Of a DNA stretch of 40,161 bases, positions 7,984-16,604 are shown in pieces. A program made the translations under genes and the position numbers. The notes beneath the pieces were generated by a model that was given only the letters and a program-made list of their open reading frames with translations, was not told the origin of the DNA and made no database searches. The DNA lies in the NCBI GenBank assembly GCA_030263275.1, contig SZOR01000029.1:1-40161 (forward strand). Reading direction: 5' to 3'. This stretch comes from DSNY01 sp016861185 (lineage in GTDB: Bacteria > Pseudomonadota > Gammaproteobacteria > Burkholderiales > Burkholderiaceae_F). Positions within the stretch are counted from its first letter, which is position 1, and every line of letters begins with the position of its first letter.

Positions 7984-9293
7984 CAGACCAGCTCTTCCTG
8001 CCGGATCCGGATCACCGGCGCGAGCACGGTCGGCAAGGCCTCGATCCGCGCGATCGCGGCGTTGACGTCGCGTTCGACCGCCTCGTGCGTCAGCATGATG
8101 ATGTCGGTCTGGTTCTCTCCTTCCGACGGTTCGCGCTGGAACAGCGCGTCGATCGAGATGCGGCGGTCCGCAAGAATGCGCGCGATGTCGGCCAGCACGC
8201 CCGGCTGATCCGCGACGCGCATCCTGAAGTAGTACGAAGTGGCCGTGTCCTCGATGCCGAGCCAGGGCAGATCGGCGAGATGTTCGGCCTGGAACGCGAG
8301 ATGCGGCACGCGATTCTCCGGGTCCGCCGTATGCATCCGCGTGACGTCGACCAGATCGGCGACGACAGCGGACGCGGTCGGCTCGGCCCCGGCGCCCTTG
8401 CCGTAGTACAGCGTCACGCCGACCGCGTCGCCCTTGACGAGCACCGCGTTCATCGCGCCCTCCACGCTCGCCAGCAGTCGCTGCATCGGCACCAGCGTCG
8501 GATGCACGCGCAGCTCGACGCCCTTGCTCGTTCGCTTGGTGATGCCGAGCAGCTTGATCCGGTAGCCGAGCTGCTCCGCGTAGCGGATGTCCTCGGCGGC
8601 CAGCTTGGAGATTCCCTCCGTGTACGCCGCGGCGAAATTGATCGGCACGCCGAACGCGATCGAAGCGAGGATCGTCAGCTTGTGCGCGGCGTCGATGCCT
8701 TCGATGTCGAAGGTCGGATCGGCTTCCGCGTAGCCGAGCCGCTGCGCTTCCGCGAGCACCGCGTCGAACGGCAGCCCCTTCGCGCGCATCTCCGACAGGA
8801 TGAAATTGCTCGTGCCGTTGATGATGCCGGCGATCCACTCGATGCGGTTCGCGGTGAGCCCCTCGCGCAGCGCCTTGATGATCGGGATGCCGCCGGCCAC
8901 GGCGGCTTCGAACGCGACCATCACGCCGCGCCGGCTCGCCGCCTCGAAGATCCCGTTGCCGTGCAGCGCGAGCAGCGCCTTGTTGGCGGTGACGACGTGC
9001 TTGCCGCGTTCGATCGCTTCGAGCACGAGCGTGCGCGCCGGCTCGTAGCCGCCCATCAGCTCGACGACGATGTCGATGTCGGGATGCCGGACGATGTCCT
9101 GCGGGTTGGACGTGATCGGCAGCGCCGGGCCGACCGCGTCGCGCGCCTTCTTCACGTCGCGCACGGCGACGGCTGCAACTTCGATGCCGCGCCCCGCGCG
9201 CCGCCGGATCTCCTCCTGGTTGCGCTGGAGCACGTTGTAGGTGCCGCGGCCGACGATACCGAAGCCGAGTAGTCCGACTTTGATCGGGTTCAT
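7983..9293 (-). CDS. hom: Homoserine dehydrogenase with C-terminal ACT domain
   Basis: This 436-residue enzyme reduces aspartate semialdehyde to homoserine with NAD(P)H. The N-terminus has the Rossmann motif GLLGFGIVGRGTYNVL, followed by VVELMGGYEPAR, VVTANKALLA, the catalytic-domain signature GIINGTSNFILSEM and EADPTFDIEGIDAAHK. Residues from about 350 form an ACT domain (YYFRMRVADQPGVLADIARI), which usually confers threonine feedback inhibition. It is the monofunctional type, not fused to aspartate kinase, and heads the overlapped run hom-thrC-mobB-moeA-moaD-moaE-crcB-DUF190. alaC ends 58 nt upstream on the same strand. Confidence 0.97.
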   Translation of the reverse strand: MNPIKVGLLGFGIVGRGTYNVLQRNQEEIRRRAGRGIEVAAVAVRDVKKARDAVGPALPITSNPQDIVRHPDIDIVVELMGGYEPARTLVLEAIERGKHVVTANKALLALHGNGIFEAASRRGVMVAFEAAVAGGIPIIKALREGLTANRIEWIAGIINGTSNFILSEMRAKGLPFDAVLAEAQRLGYAEADPTFDIEGIDAAHKLTILASIAFGVPINFAAAYTEGISKLAAEDIRYAEQLGYRIKLLGITKRTSKGVELRVHPTLVPMQRLLASVEGAMNAVLVKGDAVGVTLYYGKGAGAEPTASAVVADLVDVTRMHTADPENRVPHLAFQAEHLADLPWLGIEDTATSYYFRMRVADQPGVLADIARILADRRISIDALFQREPSEGENQTDIIMLTHEAVERDVNAAIARIEALPTVLAPVIRIRQEELV

Positions 9294-9351
9294 GGTTGTC
9301 CGTGCCGACCCGCGCGGGCCGGCGGTGAGCGCAGTTGCGAAGTCGCGCCGG

Positions 9352-10569
9352 TCAGGCCGCCGCGCGGGCCGCCGGAATCAGACCGTCCTTGCGGAACATC
9401 TCCTTGATGCCGCGTACGGCCTGGCGGATTCGATGTTCGTTCTCTATCAATGCAAAGCGCACGTGGTCGTCGCCGTAGTCGCCGAAGCCGATGCCCGGCG
9501 ACACGGCGACCTTCGCTTCCGCGAGCACCTTTTTCGCGAACTCGAGCGAGCCCATCGACTTGTACGCGTCGGGGATCTCGGCCCAGATGTACATCGATGC
9601 CCTCGGCACGTCGACCATCCAGCCCGCCTCGTGCAGTCCCTTGGCGAGCACGTCGCGGCGCTTCTGGTATTCGCGCCTGATCTCCTCGACGCAGTCCTGC
9701 GGACCTTCGAGGGCGGCGATCGACGCGACCTGGATCGGCGTGAAGGTGCCGTAGTCGTGATAGCTCTTGATTCGCGCGAGCGCCGCGACCAGATCGCGGT
9801 TGCCGACCATGAAGCCGATGCGCCAGCCGGCCATGTTGTAGCTCTTGCTCATCGTGAAGAACTCGACCGCCACGTCACGCGCGCCGGGCACCTGCATGAT
9901 CGACGGCGCCTGGAAGCCGTCGAACGTGATGTCGGCGTACGCGAGGTCGTGCACGACGTAGATGCCGTGCTGCCTCGCCAGCTCGACGACGTGATGGAAG
10001 AACGGCAGGTCGACGCACTGCGCGGTCGGGTTGCTCGGGAAGCCGAGGATCATCATCTTCGGCTTCGGGAACGACTCGCGGATCGCCCGCTCGAGCTCGG
10101 CGAAGAAGTCGACGCCGCGGGTCATCCGTACCGAGCGGATGTCGGCGCCGGCGATGATCGCGCCGTAGATGTGGATCGGATAGCTCGGGTTCGGCACCAG
10201 CACCGTGTCACCGCGATCCAGCGTCGCGAGCATCAGGTGCGCCAGGCCTTCCTTCGATCCGATCGTGACGATCGCCTCGGAGTCCGGATCGAAATCGACG
10301 CCGAAGCGCCGCTTGTACCAGCCCGTGATCGCGCGCCGCAGCCGCGGGATGCCTTTCGACACGGAGTAGCCGTGCGTGTCGGGCCTTTGTGCGGCTTCGA
10401 CCAGCTTGTCGACGATGTGCCTGGGCGTGGGCCCGTCGGGGTTGCCCATGCTCATGTCGATGATGTCTTCCCCGCGCCGGCGCGCGGCCATCTTCAGCTC
10501 GCCGGTGATGTTGAAGACGTACGGCGGCAAGCGCTTGATGCGCGCGAACTCGCGTGGAACTTCGGCCAT
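9352..10569 (-). CDS. alaC: Alanine-synthesising class I aminotransferase (AlaC type)
   Basis: The 405-residue protein is a fold-type I PLP aminotransferase: MSMGNPDGPTPRHIVDKLVE near the N-terminus, SYPIHIYGAIIAGADIRSV, GFPSNPTAQCVD, and the Schiff-base motif TMSKSYNMAGWRIGF. The PDGPTP and SNPTAQCV signatures and the position just upstream of hom match the AlaC (glutamate-pyruvate) group found at this locus in Burkholderiales. It probably transfers an amino group between glutamate and pyruvate. Substrate is inferred from family and context; another 2-oxo acid acceptor is possible. Confidence 0.88.
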   Translation of the reverse strand: MAEVPREFARIKRLPPYVFNITGELKMAARRRGEDIIDMSMGNPDGPTPRHIVDKLVEAAQRPDTHGYSVSKGIPRLRRAITGWYKRRFGVDFDPDSEAIVTIGSKEGLAHLMLATLDRGDTVLVPNPSYPIHIYGAIIAGADIRSVRMTRGVDFFAELERAIRESFPKPKMMILGFPSNPTAQCVDLPFFHHVVELARQHGIYVVHDLAYADITFDGFQAPSIMQVPGARDVAVEFFTMSKSYNMAGWRIGFMVGNRDLVAALARIKSYHDYGTFTPIQVASIAALEGPQDCVEEIRREYQKRRDVLAKGLHEAGWMVDVPRASMYIWAEIPDAYKSMGSLEFAKKVLAEAKVAVSPGIGFGDYGDDHVRFALIENEHRIRQAVRGIKEMFRKDGLIPAARAAA

Positions 10570-10639
10570 GGCTTCCTCGATGCGGCGATGGCGCCCGAGA
10601 CCTGCGCGGCGCGCTCGCTTTTGCGGTGCAACGTGTGCC

Positions 10640-10645
10640 TATAAT
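10640..10645 (+). promoter_or_regulatory. Perfect sigma70 -10 box upstream of the Mth938-bcp-phoH run
   Basis: A perfect TATAAT lies about 60 nt before the TTG start of the Mth938-like gene, in the divergent gap with alaC. No good -35 box is seen at 16-18 nt (GCTTTT at 17 is poor), so an activator or a weak promoter is likely. It is the only AT-rich spot in the gap. Confidence 0.45.
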
Positions 10646-10707
10646 TTACCCGAACCGCCGCTCTCCCGCGCCCTGCGCGCGATTGCGCCACGAGGAGCCG
10701 CAGCCAC

Positions 10708-11082
10708 TTGAAACTGCACCAGGATCCGCGGACGTCGCTGAACACCGTCACCGCCTACGGTCCCGGCTTCATCGAGATCAACGCCGTCCGCTTCACCGGC
10801 AATCTGATCTTCTCGCCCGAACGCGCGGCATCGGCCTGGAGCCCGCGCAACTTCGAAGCGCTCGCCGAAAGCGATTTTGCAGCACTGCTTGCCTTCGAAC
10901 CGGAGATCGTCCTGCTCGGCACGGGCTCACGCCAGCGCTTTCCCCGCCCTGCGCTGTACGCTGCGCTGACGCGCGCGCGTATCGGCGTCGAGGCGATGGA
11001 CACCGCGGCCGCCTGCCGCACCTACAACATCCTGACCGCGGAGGGGCGGCGCGTCGTCGCCGCCGTTCTGCAGGACGCCTGA
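10708..11082 (+). CDS. Mth938-like domain protein (NDUFAF3/DUF498 family)
   Basis: A 124-residue protein starting at a TTG, giving MKLHQDPRTSLNTVTAYGPG, with GAGGAG upstream. It shows the family pattern: GFIEINAVRFTGNLIFSPE, EPEIVLLGTGSRQRFPRP and GVEAMDTAAACRTYNILTAEGRRV. The family includes mitochondrial NDUFAF3, a complex I assembly factor, but the bacterial function is not established. The TTG start is chosen because the family N-terminus is MKLH. It lies 8 nt before bcp and probably shares its transcript. Confidence 0.88.
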   Translation: MKLHQDPRTSLNTVTAYGPGFIEINAVRFTGNLIFSPERAASAWSPRNFEALAESDFAALLAFEPEIVLLGTGSRQRFPRPALYAALTRARIGVEAMDTAAACRTYNILTAEGRRVVAAVLQDA

Positions 11083-11090
11083 CAGAGCCC

Positions 11091-11555
11091 ATGGCCGTCG
11101 CCCTCGACAAGAAGGTTCCCGAGTTCACCGCCGAATCCACCGGAGGCCCGTTCTCGCTGGCTGCGCTCGACGGCCGCGCCCTCGTCCTGTACTTCTACCC
11201 GAAGGACAACACGCCCGGCTGCACGACCGAAGGCCAGGACTTCGCCGCCAGCTACGCGAAGTTCAGGAAGGCCGAGGCGGAAGTCGTCGGTGTGTCGCGC
11301 GACAGCCTGAAGTCGCACGAGAGCTTCAGGCGCAAGATGGGGTTTCCGTTCGAGCTGATCTCGGACCCCGACGAGAAGCTGTGCACGCTGTTCGGCGTAA
11401 TCAAGATGAAGAACATGTACGGCAAGCAGGTGCGCGGCATCGAGCGCAGCACCTTCCTGATCGACGGCGCCGGCCGACTGCGGCGCGAATGGCGCGGCGT
11501 CAAGGTCCCGGGCCATGTCGACGACGTGCTCGCCGCCGTGCAGGCCCTGAAGTAA
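11091..11555 (+). CDS. bcp: Bcp/PrxQ-type peroxiredoxin without the usual nearby resolving cysteine
   Basis: This 154-residue thiol peroxidase has the Bcp motif YFYPKDNTPGCTTEGQDF with the peroxidatic cysteine in TPGCT. Many Bcp proteins carry a resolving cysteine five residues later, as in E. coli (CTVQAC); here that position is glutamine. The only other cysteine seen is in KLCTLFGV, so this enzyme may use that residue or an external thiol. It reduces hydrogen peroxide and organic hydroperoxides in the cytoplasm. It follows the Mth938-like gene by 8 nt and precedes phoH by 40 nt. Confidence 0.95.
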   Translation: MAVALDKKVPEFTAESTGGPFSLAALDGRALVLYFYPKDNTPGCTTEGQDFAASYAKFRKAEAEVVGVSRDSLKSHESFRRKMGFPFELISDPDEKLCTLFGVIKMKNMYGKQVRGIERSTFLIDGAGRLRREWRGVKVPGHVDDVLAAVQALK

Positions 11556-11595
11556 CCGACCGACTCCCTCATCCGCGGCTTGCGCCGCCACGCTG

Positions 11596-13179
11596 ATGCC
11601 ACTGCCGAAAGCACCGACCCGCCCCGCCACGATCCTGATCCCCCTCCCGACCGAGACGGCCAAGCCGGAACCCGCGCATCCCGCCCCGCAGGCGCGCGCG
11701 CCCGAAGCGCCGTCCGCCCTCCGTCCGGTCGCCGCCCGGCTTGCGGTGATCGAAAGCAAGCCGCGCGGCAACGGCAAACGGCAGCGCACCACGACCGGAA
11801 CGCCCAAGCTGTTCGTCCTCGACACGAACGTGCTGATGCACGACCCGACCTGCCTGTTTCGCTTCGAGGAACACGACGTCTTCCTGCCGATGATGACGCT
11901 GGAAGAACTCGACGGGCACAAGAAAGGCATGTCGGAGGTCGCGCGCAGCGCGCGGCAGGTGTCGCGCACGCTCGACGCGCTGGTGGCCGCGTGCAGGACG
12001 CCGATCGAGGACGGTATTCCGCTGAACGCGCTCGGCAACGCCGACGCGAGCGGGCGGCTGTTCTTCCAGACGATGGCGGTGTCGGGGCCGCTGCCGGCGA
12101 GCCTGCCCGCGGGCAAGGCCGACAACCAGATCCTCGGCGTCGTGCGCGCGCTGAAGGACATGCACGCCGGGCGCGATGTCGTGCTGGTGTCGAAGGACAT
12201 CAACATGCGCGTCAAGGCGCGCGCGCTCGGGCTGCCGGCCGAGGACTACTACAACGACAAGGTGCTCGAGGACACCGACATCCTCTACACGGGGGTGCTC
12301 GCGCTGCCGCCGAACTTCTGGGACAAGCACGGCAAGGGCATGGAGTCGTGGCAGCACGGCGGCCACACGTACTACCGCATCGCCGGTCCGGTCGTCGCCG
12401 ACCTGCTCGTCAACCAGTTCGTGTATCTGGAGAACGGAACGCCGTTTTACGCCCAGGTCAAGGAGATCCGCGGCAAGACCGCGGTGCTGCGCGTGCTGCG
12501 GGATTACATGCACGCGAAGAACGCGGTGTGGGGCATCACGGCGCGCAACCGCGAACAGAGCTTCGCGCTGAACCTGCTGATGGACCCGGAATGCGACTTC
12601 GTGTCGCTGATCGGCCAGGCCGGCACAGGCAAGACGCTGCTCGCGCTCGCCGCGGGATTGGCGCAGACGCTCGAAACGAAACGCTTCTCCGAGATCATCG
12701 TCACGCGCGCGACCGTTCCGGTCGGCGAGGACATCGGCTTCCTGCCCGGCACCGAAGAGGAAAAGATGGCGCCGTGGATGGGCGCGCTCGAGGACAACCT
12801 CGAAGTGCTGAACAAGAGCGACGACGCCGCCGGCGAATGGGGTCGCGCAGCGACCAACGACCTGATCCGCACGCGGATCCGCATCAAGTCGATGAACTTC
12901 ATGCGCGGCCGCACCTTCATCAACAAGTACCTGATCATCGACGAGTGCCAGAACCTGACGCCGAAGCAGATGAAGACGCTGATCACGCGCGCCGGCCCGG
13001 GCACGAAGGTCGTCTGCCTCGGCAACATCGCGCAGATCGACACGCCTTATCTGACCGAGGGCTCGTCCGGGCTGACCTTCGTCGTCGACCGCTTCAAGGG
13101 CTGGCCGCACTCGGGTCACGTGACGCTGCAGCGGGGCGAACGGTCGAGGCTGGCCGACCACGCGGCCGACGTGTTGTAA
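11596..13179 (+). CDS. phoH: PIN-PhoH family ATPase/ribonuclease (PhoH2 type)
   Basis: A 527-residue fusion. An unusual N-terminal stretch of about 70 residues rich in Pro and Ala precedes a PIN nuclease domain (KLFVLDTNVLMHD near residue 71, acidic DTN motif), and the C-terminal half is a PhoH ATPase with Walker A GQAGTGKT near 340 and Walker B LIIDECQNLT near 446. PIN-PhoH proteins unwind and cleave RNA in the cytoplasm and have been linked to toxin-antitoxin-like systems, although no antitoxin gene is seen beside it. It ends facing the minus-strand DUF456 gene across 36 nt. Confidence 0.94.
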   Translation: MPLPKAPTRPATILIPLPTETAKPEPAHPAPQARAPEAPSALRPVAARLAVIESKPRGNGKRQRTTTGTPKLFVLDTNVLMHDPTCLFRFEEHDVFLPMMTLEELDGHKKGMSEVARSARQVSRTLDALVAACRTPIEDGIPLNALGNADASGRLFFQTMAVSGPLPASLPAGKADNQILGVVRALKDMHAGRDVVLVSKDINMRVKARALGLPAEDYYNDKVLEDTDILYTGVLALPPNFWDKHGKGMESWQHGGHTYYRIAGPVVADLLVNQFVYLENGTPFYAQVKEIRGKTAVLRVLRDYMHAKNAVWGITARNREQSFALNLLMDPECDFVSLIGQAGTGKTLLALAAGLAQTLETKRFSEIIVTRATVPVGEDIGFLPGTEEEKMAPWMGALEDNLEVLNKSDDAAGEWGRAATNDLIRTRIRIKSMNFMRGRTFINKYLIIDECQNLTPKQMKTLITRAGPGTKVVCLGNIAQIDTPYLTEGSSGLTFVVDRFKGWPHSGHVTLQRGERSRLADHAADVL

Positions 13180-13215
13180 CGTCGTCGCCGGTCGCGCGGC
13201 GCGCGCTGGCGGTCG

Positions 13216-13695
13216 TCAAATCAGCAGCGCGGCGACGAAGACACCCACCATCGTGAACACGATCGCCAGCTTCGCGACCGCGCCGACCAGCAAGCCGATC
13301 CAGGTCGCCACGCCGACGCGGCCCGCACGCAGCGCATCGCGATGCGCAATGAACTCACCGATCGCGGCCCCCGCGAGCGGCATGAAGACAAGCCCCCATA
13401 GGCCCGTGACGACGCCGGCGACCGTGCCGAGCGCGGCGCCGAGCAGGCCCAGCCTCGTCGCGCCGGCGCGCTGCGCCGACAGCGCGCCGGCGACGTAATC
13501 GACGACGAAGCCGATCGCCGCAAGCACCGCGAGCACGCCGACCGTCCAGCCCGAAATCCGCGCGAAGTCGTCGATCCAGGCGGCGAGCACGATGCCGCCG
13601 AAGACGAAAACGACGCCGGGCAGCGCGGGCAGCACGGTACCGGCGATGCCGACGAGGATCAGCGCGACCGCGAGCACCCAGAGCAGCGTCGTCAT
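13216..13695 (-). CDS. DUF456 family membrane protein
   Basis: The 159-residue protein is almost wholly hydrophobic with about four to six membrane segments and glycine-rich repeats: TVLPALPGVVFVFGGIVLAAW, then DYVAGALSAQRAGATR and GLVFMPLAGAAIGEFI. This is the DUF456 pattern, related to glycine-zipper small membrane proteins. Function is unknown. The start at 13695 gives the family N-terminus and is 8 nt after the DUF47 stop, so the two are probably co-transcribed. Confidence 0.85.
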   Translation of the reverse strand: MTTLLWVLAVALILVGIAGTVLPALPGVVFVFGGIVLAAWIDDFARISGWTVGVLAVLAAIGFVVDYVAGALSAQRAGATRLGLLGAALGTVAGVVTGLWGLVFMPLAGAAIGEFIAHRDALRAGRVGVATWIGLLVGAVAKLAIVFTMVGVFVAALLI

Positions 13696-13703
13696 CGCGC
13701 CGC

Positions 13704-14339
13704 TCAGCCGTACTTCAGCACGATCGATTCGAGCTCGTTGGCGACGTCCTTGCACTTGTCGGTCAAGGACTCGAGCACCTCGTAGATCGCCTTCAGCTTG
13801 ACGAGCTGGCGCGCGTCGGGCTCCTCGCGGAACAGCTTCGACATCGCCGCGCGCATCACGTGGTCGGCCTGCGCCTCGATCGCGTCGACCTCGGCGCACA
13901 GCGCGAGAATCGCGCGCGGGCTCACCATCCGCTCGAGCGCCGCGATCGCGGTCTGCAGCTTCAGCGCGCTGTCGAGCGCCAGCTCCGCGAGCCGTACCGC
14001 GTCGGCGGTCACGTGCGTGATGTGGTACAGGTGCAGCGACTGCGCGGCGTCTTCGGTCAGGTCGAGCACGTCGTCCATGCCGTTGACCAGTTCGAAGACG
14101 AGCACCCGTCCGAACGGCGGGAACAACGCGCGCTCGAGCGTGCTGCGCACCTCGTCGACGACGCCGTCGCCGCGCTTTTCGATCGCCTCGATGTCCCGCA
14201 CGCGGCCGTCCGGATCCTTGACGTTCGCGAGCAGTTGCGTCAGGGCGCGCAGGCCGGCGACGCACAGCTCGGCGTGCCGGTTGAACAGCACGAAGAAGCG
14301 CCTGCCGCGCGGCCGCAGCGCGCGCCGCAGCAGGCGCAT
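13704..14339 (-). CDS. DUF47 family PhoU-like protein
   Basis: All-helical protein of 211 residues with the DUF47 pattern: FFVLFNRHAELCVAG near the N-terminus, IEAIEKRGDGVVDEV, and VFELVNGMDDVLDLTEDAA. DUF47 proteins resemble PhoU and normally sit beside and regulate a PiT low-affinity phosphate transporter. No pit gene is adjacent here: dnaB is upstream and DUF456 downstream. I prefer ATG at 14339, which leaves the usual short leader before FF; a GTG at 14378 with a weak GGA site would add 13 residues. Confidence 0.87.
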   Translation of the reverse strand: MRLLRRALRPRGRRFFVLFNRHAELCVAGLRALTQLLANVKDPDGRVRDIEAIEKRGDGVVDEVRSTLERALFPPFGRVLVFELVNGMDDVLDLTEDAAQSLHLYHITHVTADAVRLAELALDSALKLQTAIAALERMVSPRAILALCAEVDAIEAQADHVMRAAMSKLFREEPDARQLVKLKAIYEVLESLTDKCKDVANELESIVLKYG

Positions 14340-14391
14340 CAGGCCACGCGGTTCGCGGCTGTCCGGTGCCAGCTGCACGCGCGCAGTTCCG

Positions 14392-15780
14392 TCAGAACGG
14401 CGCGCCGGCGGACGCGCCCTGCGCGAGATTGTCGAAGCGCGTGTATTCGCCGCCGAAGCGCAGGTTGACGCGGCCGATCGGGCCGTTGCGCTGCTTGCCG
14501 ATGATGATCTCGGCGATGCCCTTGTCGGTCGTGTCGGGGTTGTAGACCTCGTCGCGGTAGATGAACAGGATCACGTCGGCGTCCTGCTCGATTGCGCCCG
14601 ACTCGCGCAGATCGGACATCACCGGTCGCTTGTCGGTGCGGCTCTCGACCGTTCGATTGAGCTGCGACAGCGCGATCACCGGCACCGCCAGCTCCTTGGC
14701 GAGCGCCTTCAGCGAACGCGAGATCTCCGAGATTTCGGTCGCGCGGTTTTCGCCGGTGCTCGTCGCCGACATCAGCTGCAGGTAATCGATGATCACCAGC
14801 CCGAGCCGGCCGCAGGTGCGGTACAGCCGGCGCGCGCGCGCGCGCAGCTCGAGCGAATTCAGCGCCGGCGTCTCGTCGATGTACAGCGGCGCCTCGTGCA
14901 TCTTCTGGATCGCGCTGGTGAGCTTGGGCCAGTCCTCGTCGAGCAGCCGTCCCGTGCGCAGCCGCTGCTGATCGAGCCGTCCGACGGAACTCAGCATGCG
15001 CAGCGCGAGCTGGGTCGCGCCCATCTCCATCGAGAACACCGCCACCGGCAGGCCCTGGTCGATCGCGACGTGCTCGCCGATGTTCAGCGCGAGCGAGGTC
15101 TTGCCCATCGAAGGGCGGCCCGCGATGATGATCAGGTCGCCCGGCTGCAGCCCGGAGGTCTTGCTGTCGAGGTCGGTGAAGCCGGTCGGCACGCCCGTCA
15201 CGTCGGACGGGTGCGCGCGTTCGAACAGCTCCTGGATGCGCTCGACGACCTTCGTCAGCAGGGGCTCGATCTCGATGAAGCCCTGCTTGCCGCGCGCGCC
15301 TTCCTCGGCGATCTGGAAGACCTTCGATTCGGCCTCGTCGAGGATCGTTTTGGTCTCGCGCCCGTGCGGGTTGAGCGCGCTGGTGGCGATCTCGTCGCCC
15401 ACCGTGACGAGCTGCCGCAGCACGCTGCGGTCGCGGACGATCTCGGCGTAGCGGCGGATGTTCGCCGCCGAAGGTGTGTTCTGCGCGAGCGCGTTCAGGT
15501 ACACGAGCCCGCCCGCGTCGTCGGCGCGGCCGGCGGTCTGCAGCGACTCGTAGACCGTCACCGCGTCCGCAGGCTTGCTCTGGTCGATCAGCCGGCTGAC
15601 GTGCTGGAAGATCAGCCGGTGATCCTGCCGATAGAAGTCATCGGCCGAGATCATGTCGGCGATCTTGTCCCACGCGGTGTTGTCGAGCAGCAGCCCGCCG
15701 AGCACGGACTGCTCGGCTTCGATCGAGTGCGGGGGCGTGCGGACGGAGGCGAACTGCGGGTCCGCGACGGGCAGATTCAT
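14392..15780 (-). CDS. dnaB: Replicative DNA helicase DnaB
   Basis: This 462-residue hexameric helicase has the N-terminal DnaB domain (PPHSIEAEQSVLGGLLLDN), the linker that binds DnaG, and a RecA-type C-terminal domain with Walker A GRPSMGKTSLALN, Walker B LVIIDYLQLM and the FRESGAIEQDAD-like segment (here LRESGAIEQDADVILFIYRDE). It unwinds DNA at the fork. No intein or insertion is visible; length is standard. It follows the ribosomal operon after a strong hairpin at 15818-15845 and may have its own promoter. Confidence 0.97.
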   Translation of the reverse strand: MNLPVADPQFASVRTPPHSIEAEQSVLGGLLLDNTAWDKIADMISADDFYRQDHRLIFQHVSRLIDQSKPADAVTVYESLQTAGRADDAGGLVYLNALAQNTPSAANIRRYAEIVRDRSVLRQLVTVGDEIATSALNPHGRETKTILDEAESKVFQIAEEGARGKQGFIEIEPLLTKVVERIQELFERAHPSDVTGVPTGFTDLDSKTSGLQPGDLIIIAGRPSMGKTSLALNIGEHVAIDQGLPVAVFSMEMGATQLALRMLSSVGRLDQQRLRTGRLLDEDWPKLTSAIQKMHEAPLYIDETPALNSLELRARARRLYRTCGRLGLVIIDYLQLMSATSTGENRATEISEISRSLKALAKELAVPVIALSQLNRTVESRTDKRPVMSDLRESGAIEQDADVILFIYRDEVYNPDTTDKGIAEIIIGKQRNGPIGRVNLRFGGEYTRFDNLAQGASAGAPF

Positions 15781-15817
15781 CGTCGCTCCGGAAAGGTGCG
15801 ACCGACTATATCAAGGC

Positions 15818-15845
15818 CGCCTCCGCGCAAGCATGCGCGGAGGCG
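15818..15845 (-). terminator. Strong hairpin between rplI and dnaB
   Basis: A perfect 12-bp inverted repeat (CGCCTCCGCGCA / TGCGCGGAGGCG) with a 4-nt loop lies 9 nt beyond the rplI stop. There is no clean T-run after it on the minus strand (it reads GCCTTGATATAG), so it may act as a weak terminator, an attenuator or an RNA 3'-end stabiliser separating the ribosomal genes from dnaB. Confidence 0.5.
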
Positions 15846-15854
15846 CCAGCGGCA

Positions 15855-16307
15855 TCAGGCCTGCTCGGCGACGACCGTCACGCCGATCTCGACGACGACG
15901 TCGGCGTGCAGCGCGACCGATACCTTGTGCTCGCCGACGATCTTCAGCGGGCCCTGCGGCATGCGGATCTGGCCCTTCGCGACCGGGAAGCCCTGCTTGC
16001 CGAGCGCTTCGGCGATGTCGAAGTTCGTGACCGAACCGAACAGGCGGCCGTCGACGCCCGCCTTCGCGGGAATCGTCAGCACGAGCCCGTTCAGCTTCTC
16101 GGCGACCGCCTGCGCGGCCGCGAGCTTCTCCGACTGCGCCTTTTCCAGCTCGGCGCGGCGCGCCTCGAACTCCTTGATCGCCGCTTCGGTCGCGCGGCGC
16201 GCCTTGCCTTGCGGGATCAGGTAGTTGCGCGCGTAGCCTTCCTTGACCTTGACCACGTCGCCGAGGCCGCCGAGGTTGACGACCTTCTCCAGCAGGATGA
16301 CTTGCAT
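15855..16307 (-). CDS. rplI: 50S ribosomal protein L9
   Basis: 150 residues with the L9 signature at the N-terminus (MQVILLEKVVNLGGLGDVVK, then VKEGYARNYLIPQGKA), a central connecting helix and a C-terminal RNA-binding lobe (GSVTNFDIAEAL). L9 binds 23S rRNA at the base of the L1 stalk. It is the last gene of rpsF-priB-rpsR-rplI, 14 nt after rpsR. Confidence 0.98.
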   Translation of the reverse strand: MQVILLEKVVNLGGLGDVVKVKEGYARNYLIPQGKARRATEAAIKEFEARRAELEKAQSEKLAAAQAVAEKLNGLVLTIPAKAGVDGRLFGSVTNFDIAEALGKQGFPVAKGQIRMPQGPLKIVGEHKVSVALHADVVVEIGVTVVAEQA

Positions 16308-16321
16308 GGCGTGCCTCCCGC

Positions 16322-16603
16322 TCAGTGGTTGTCGGTGTACGGCAGCAGCGCGAGGAAGCGCGCGCGCTTGATCGCCGTGTCGAGCTGGCGCTGGTAATGC
16401 GCCTTCGTGCCGGTCAGCCGCGCCGGCATGATCTTGCCGTTGTCGCTGATGAAGTCGCGCAGCGTCTCGATGTCCTTGTAGTCGATCTGCTCGACGCCTT
16501 CGACCGTGAAGCGGCAGAACTTCTTGCGCTTGAACAGCGCGTTCTGCTGGCCGCCGCGGCGACCGCCGCCCTTGCCCTTTGGTTTGCCTCGTGTGAATGC
16601 CAT
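16322..16603 (-). CDS. rpsR: 30S ribosomal protein S18
   Basis: 93 residues with the S18 core: KKFCRFTVEGVEQIDYKDIE, LRDFISDNGKIMPARLTGT and YQRQLDTAIKRARFLALLPY. It pairs with S6 on the platform of the small subunit. The N-terminus has a basic, glycine-rich tail. It starts 1 nt after the priB stop. The CRF cysteine is retained but there is no full zinc-finger set. Confidence 0.98.
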   Translation of the reverse strand: MAFTRGKPKGKGGGRRGGQQNALFKRKKFCRFTVEGVEQIDYKDIETLRDFISDNGKIMPARLTGTKAHYQRQLDTAIKRARFLALLPYTDNH

Positions 16604-16604
16604 T

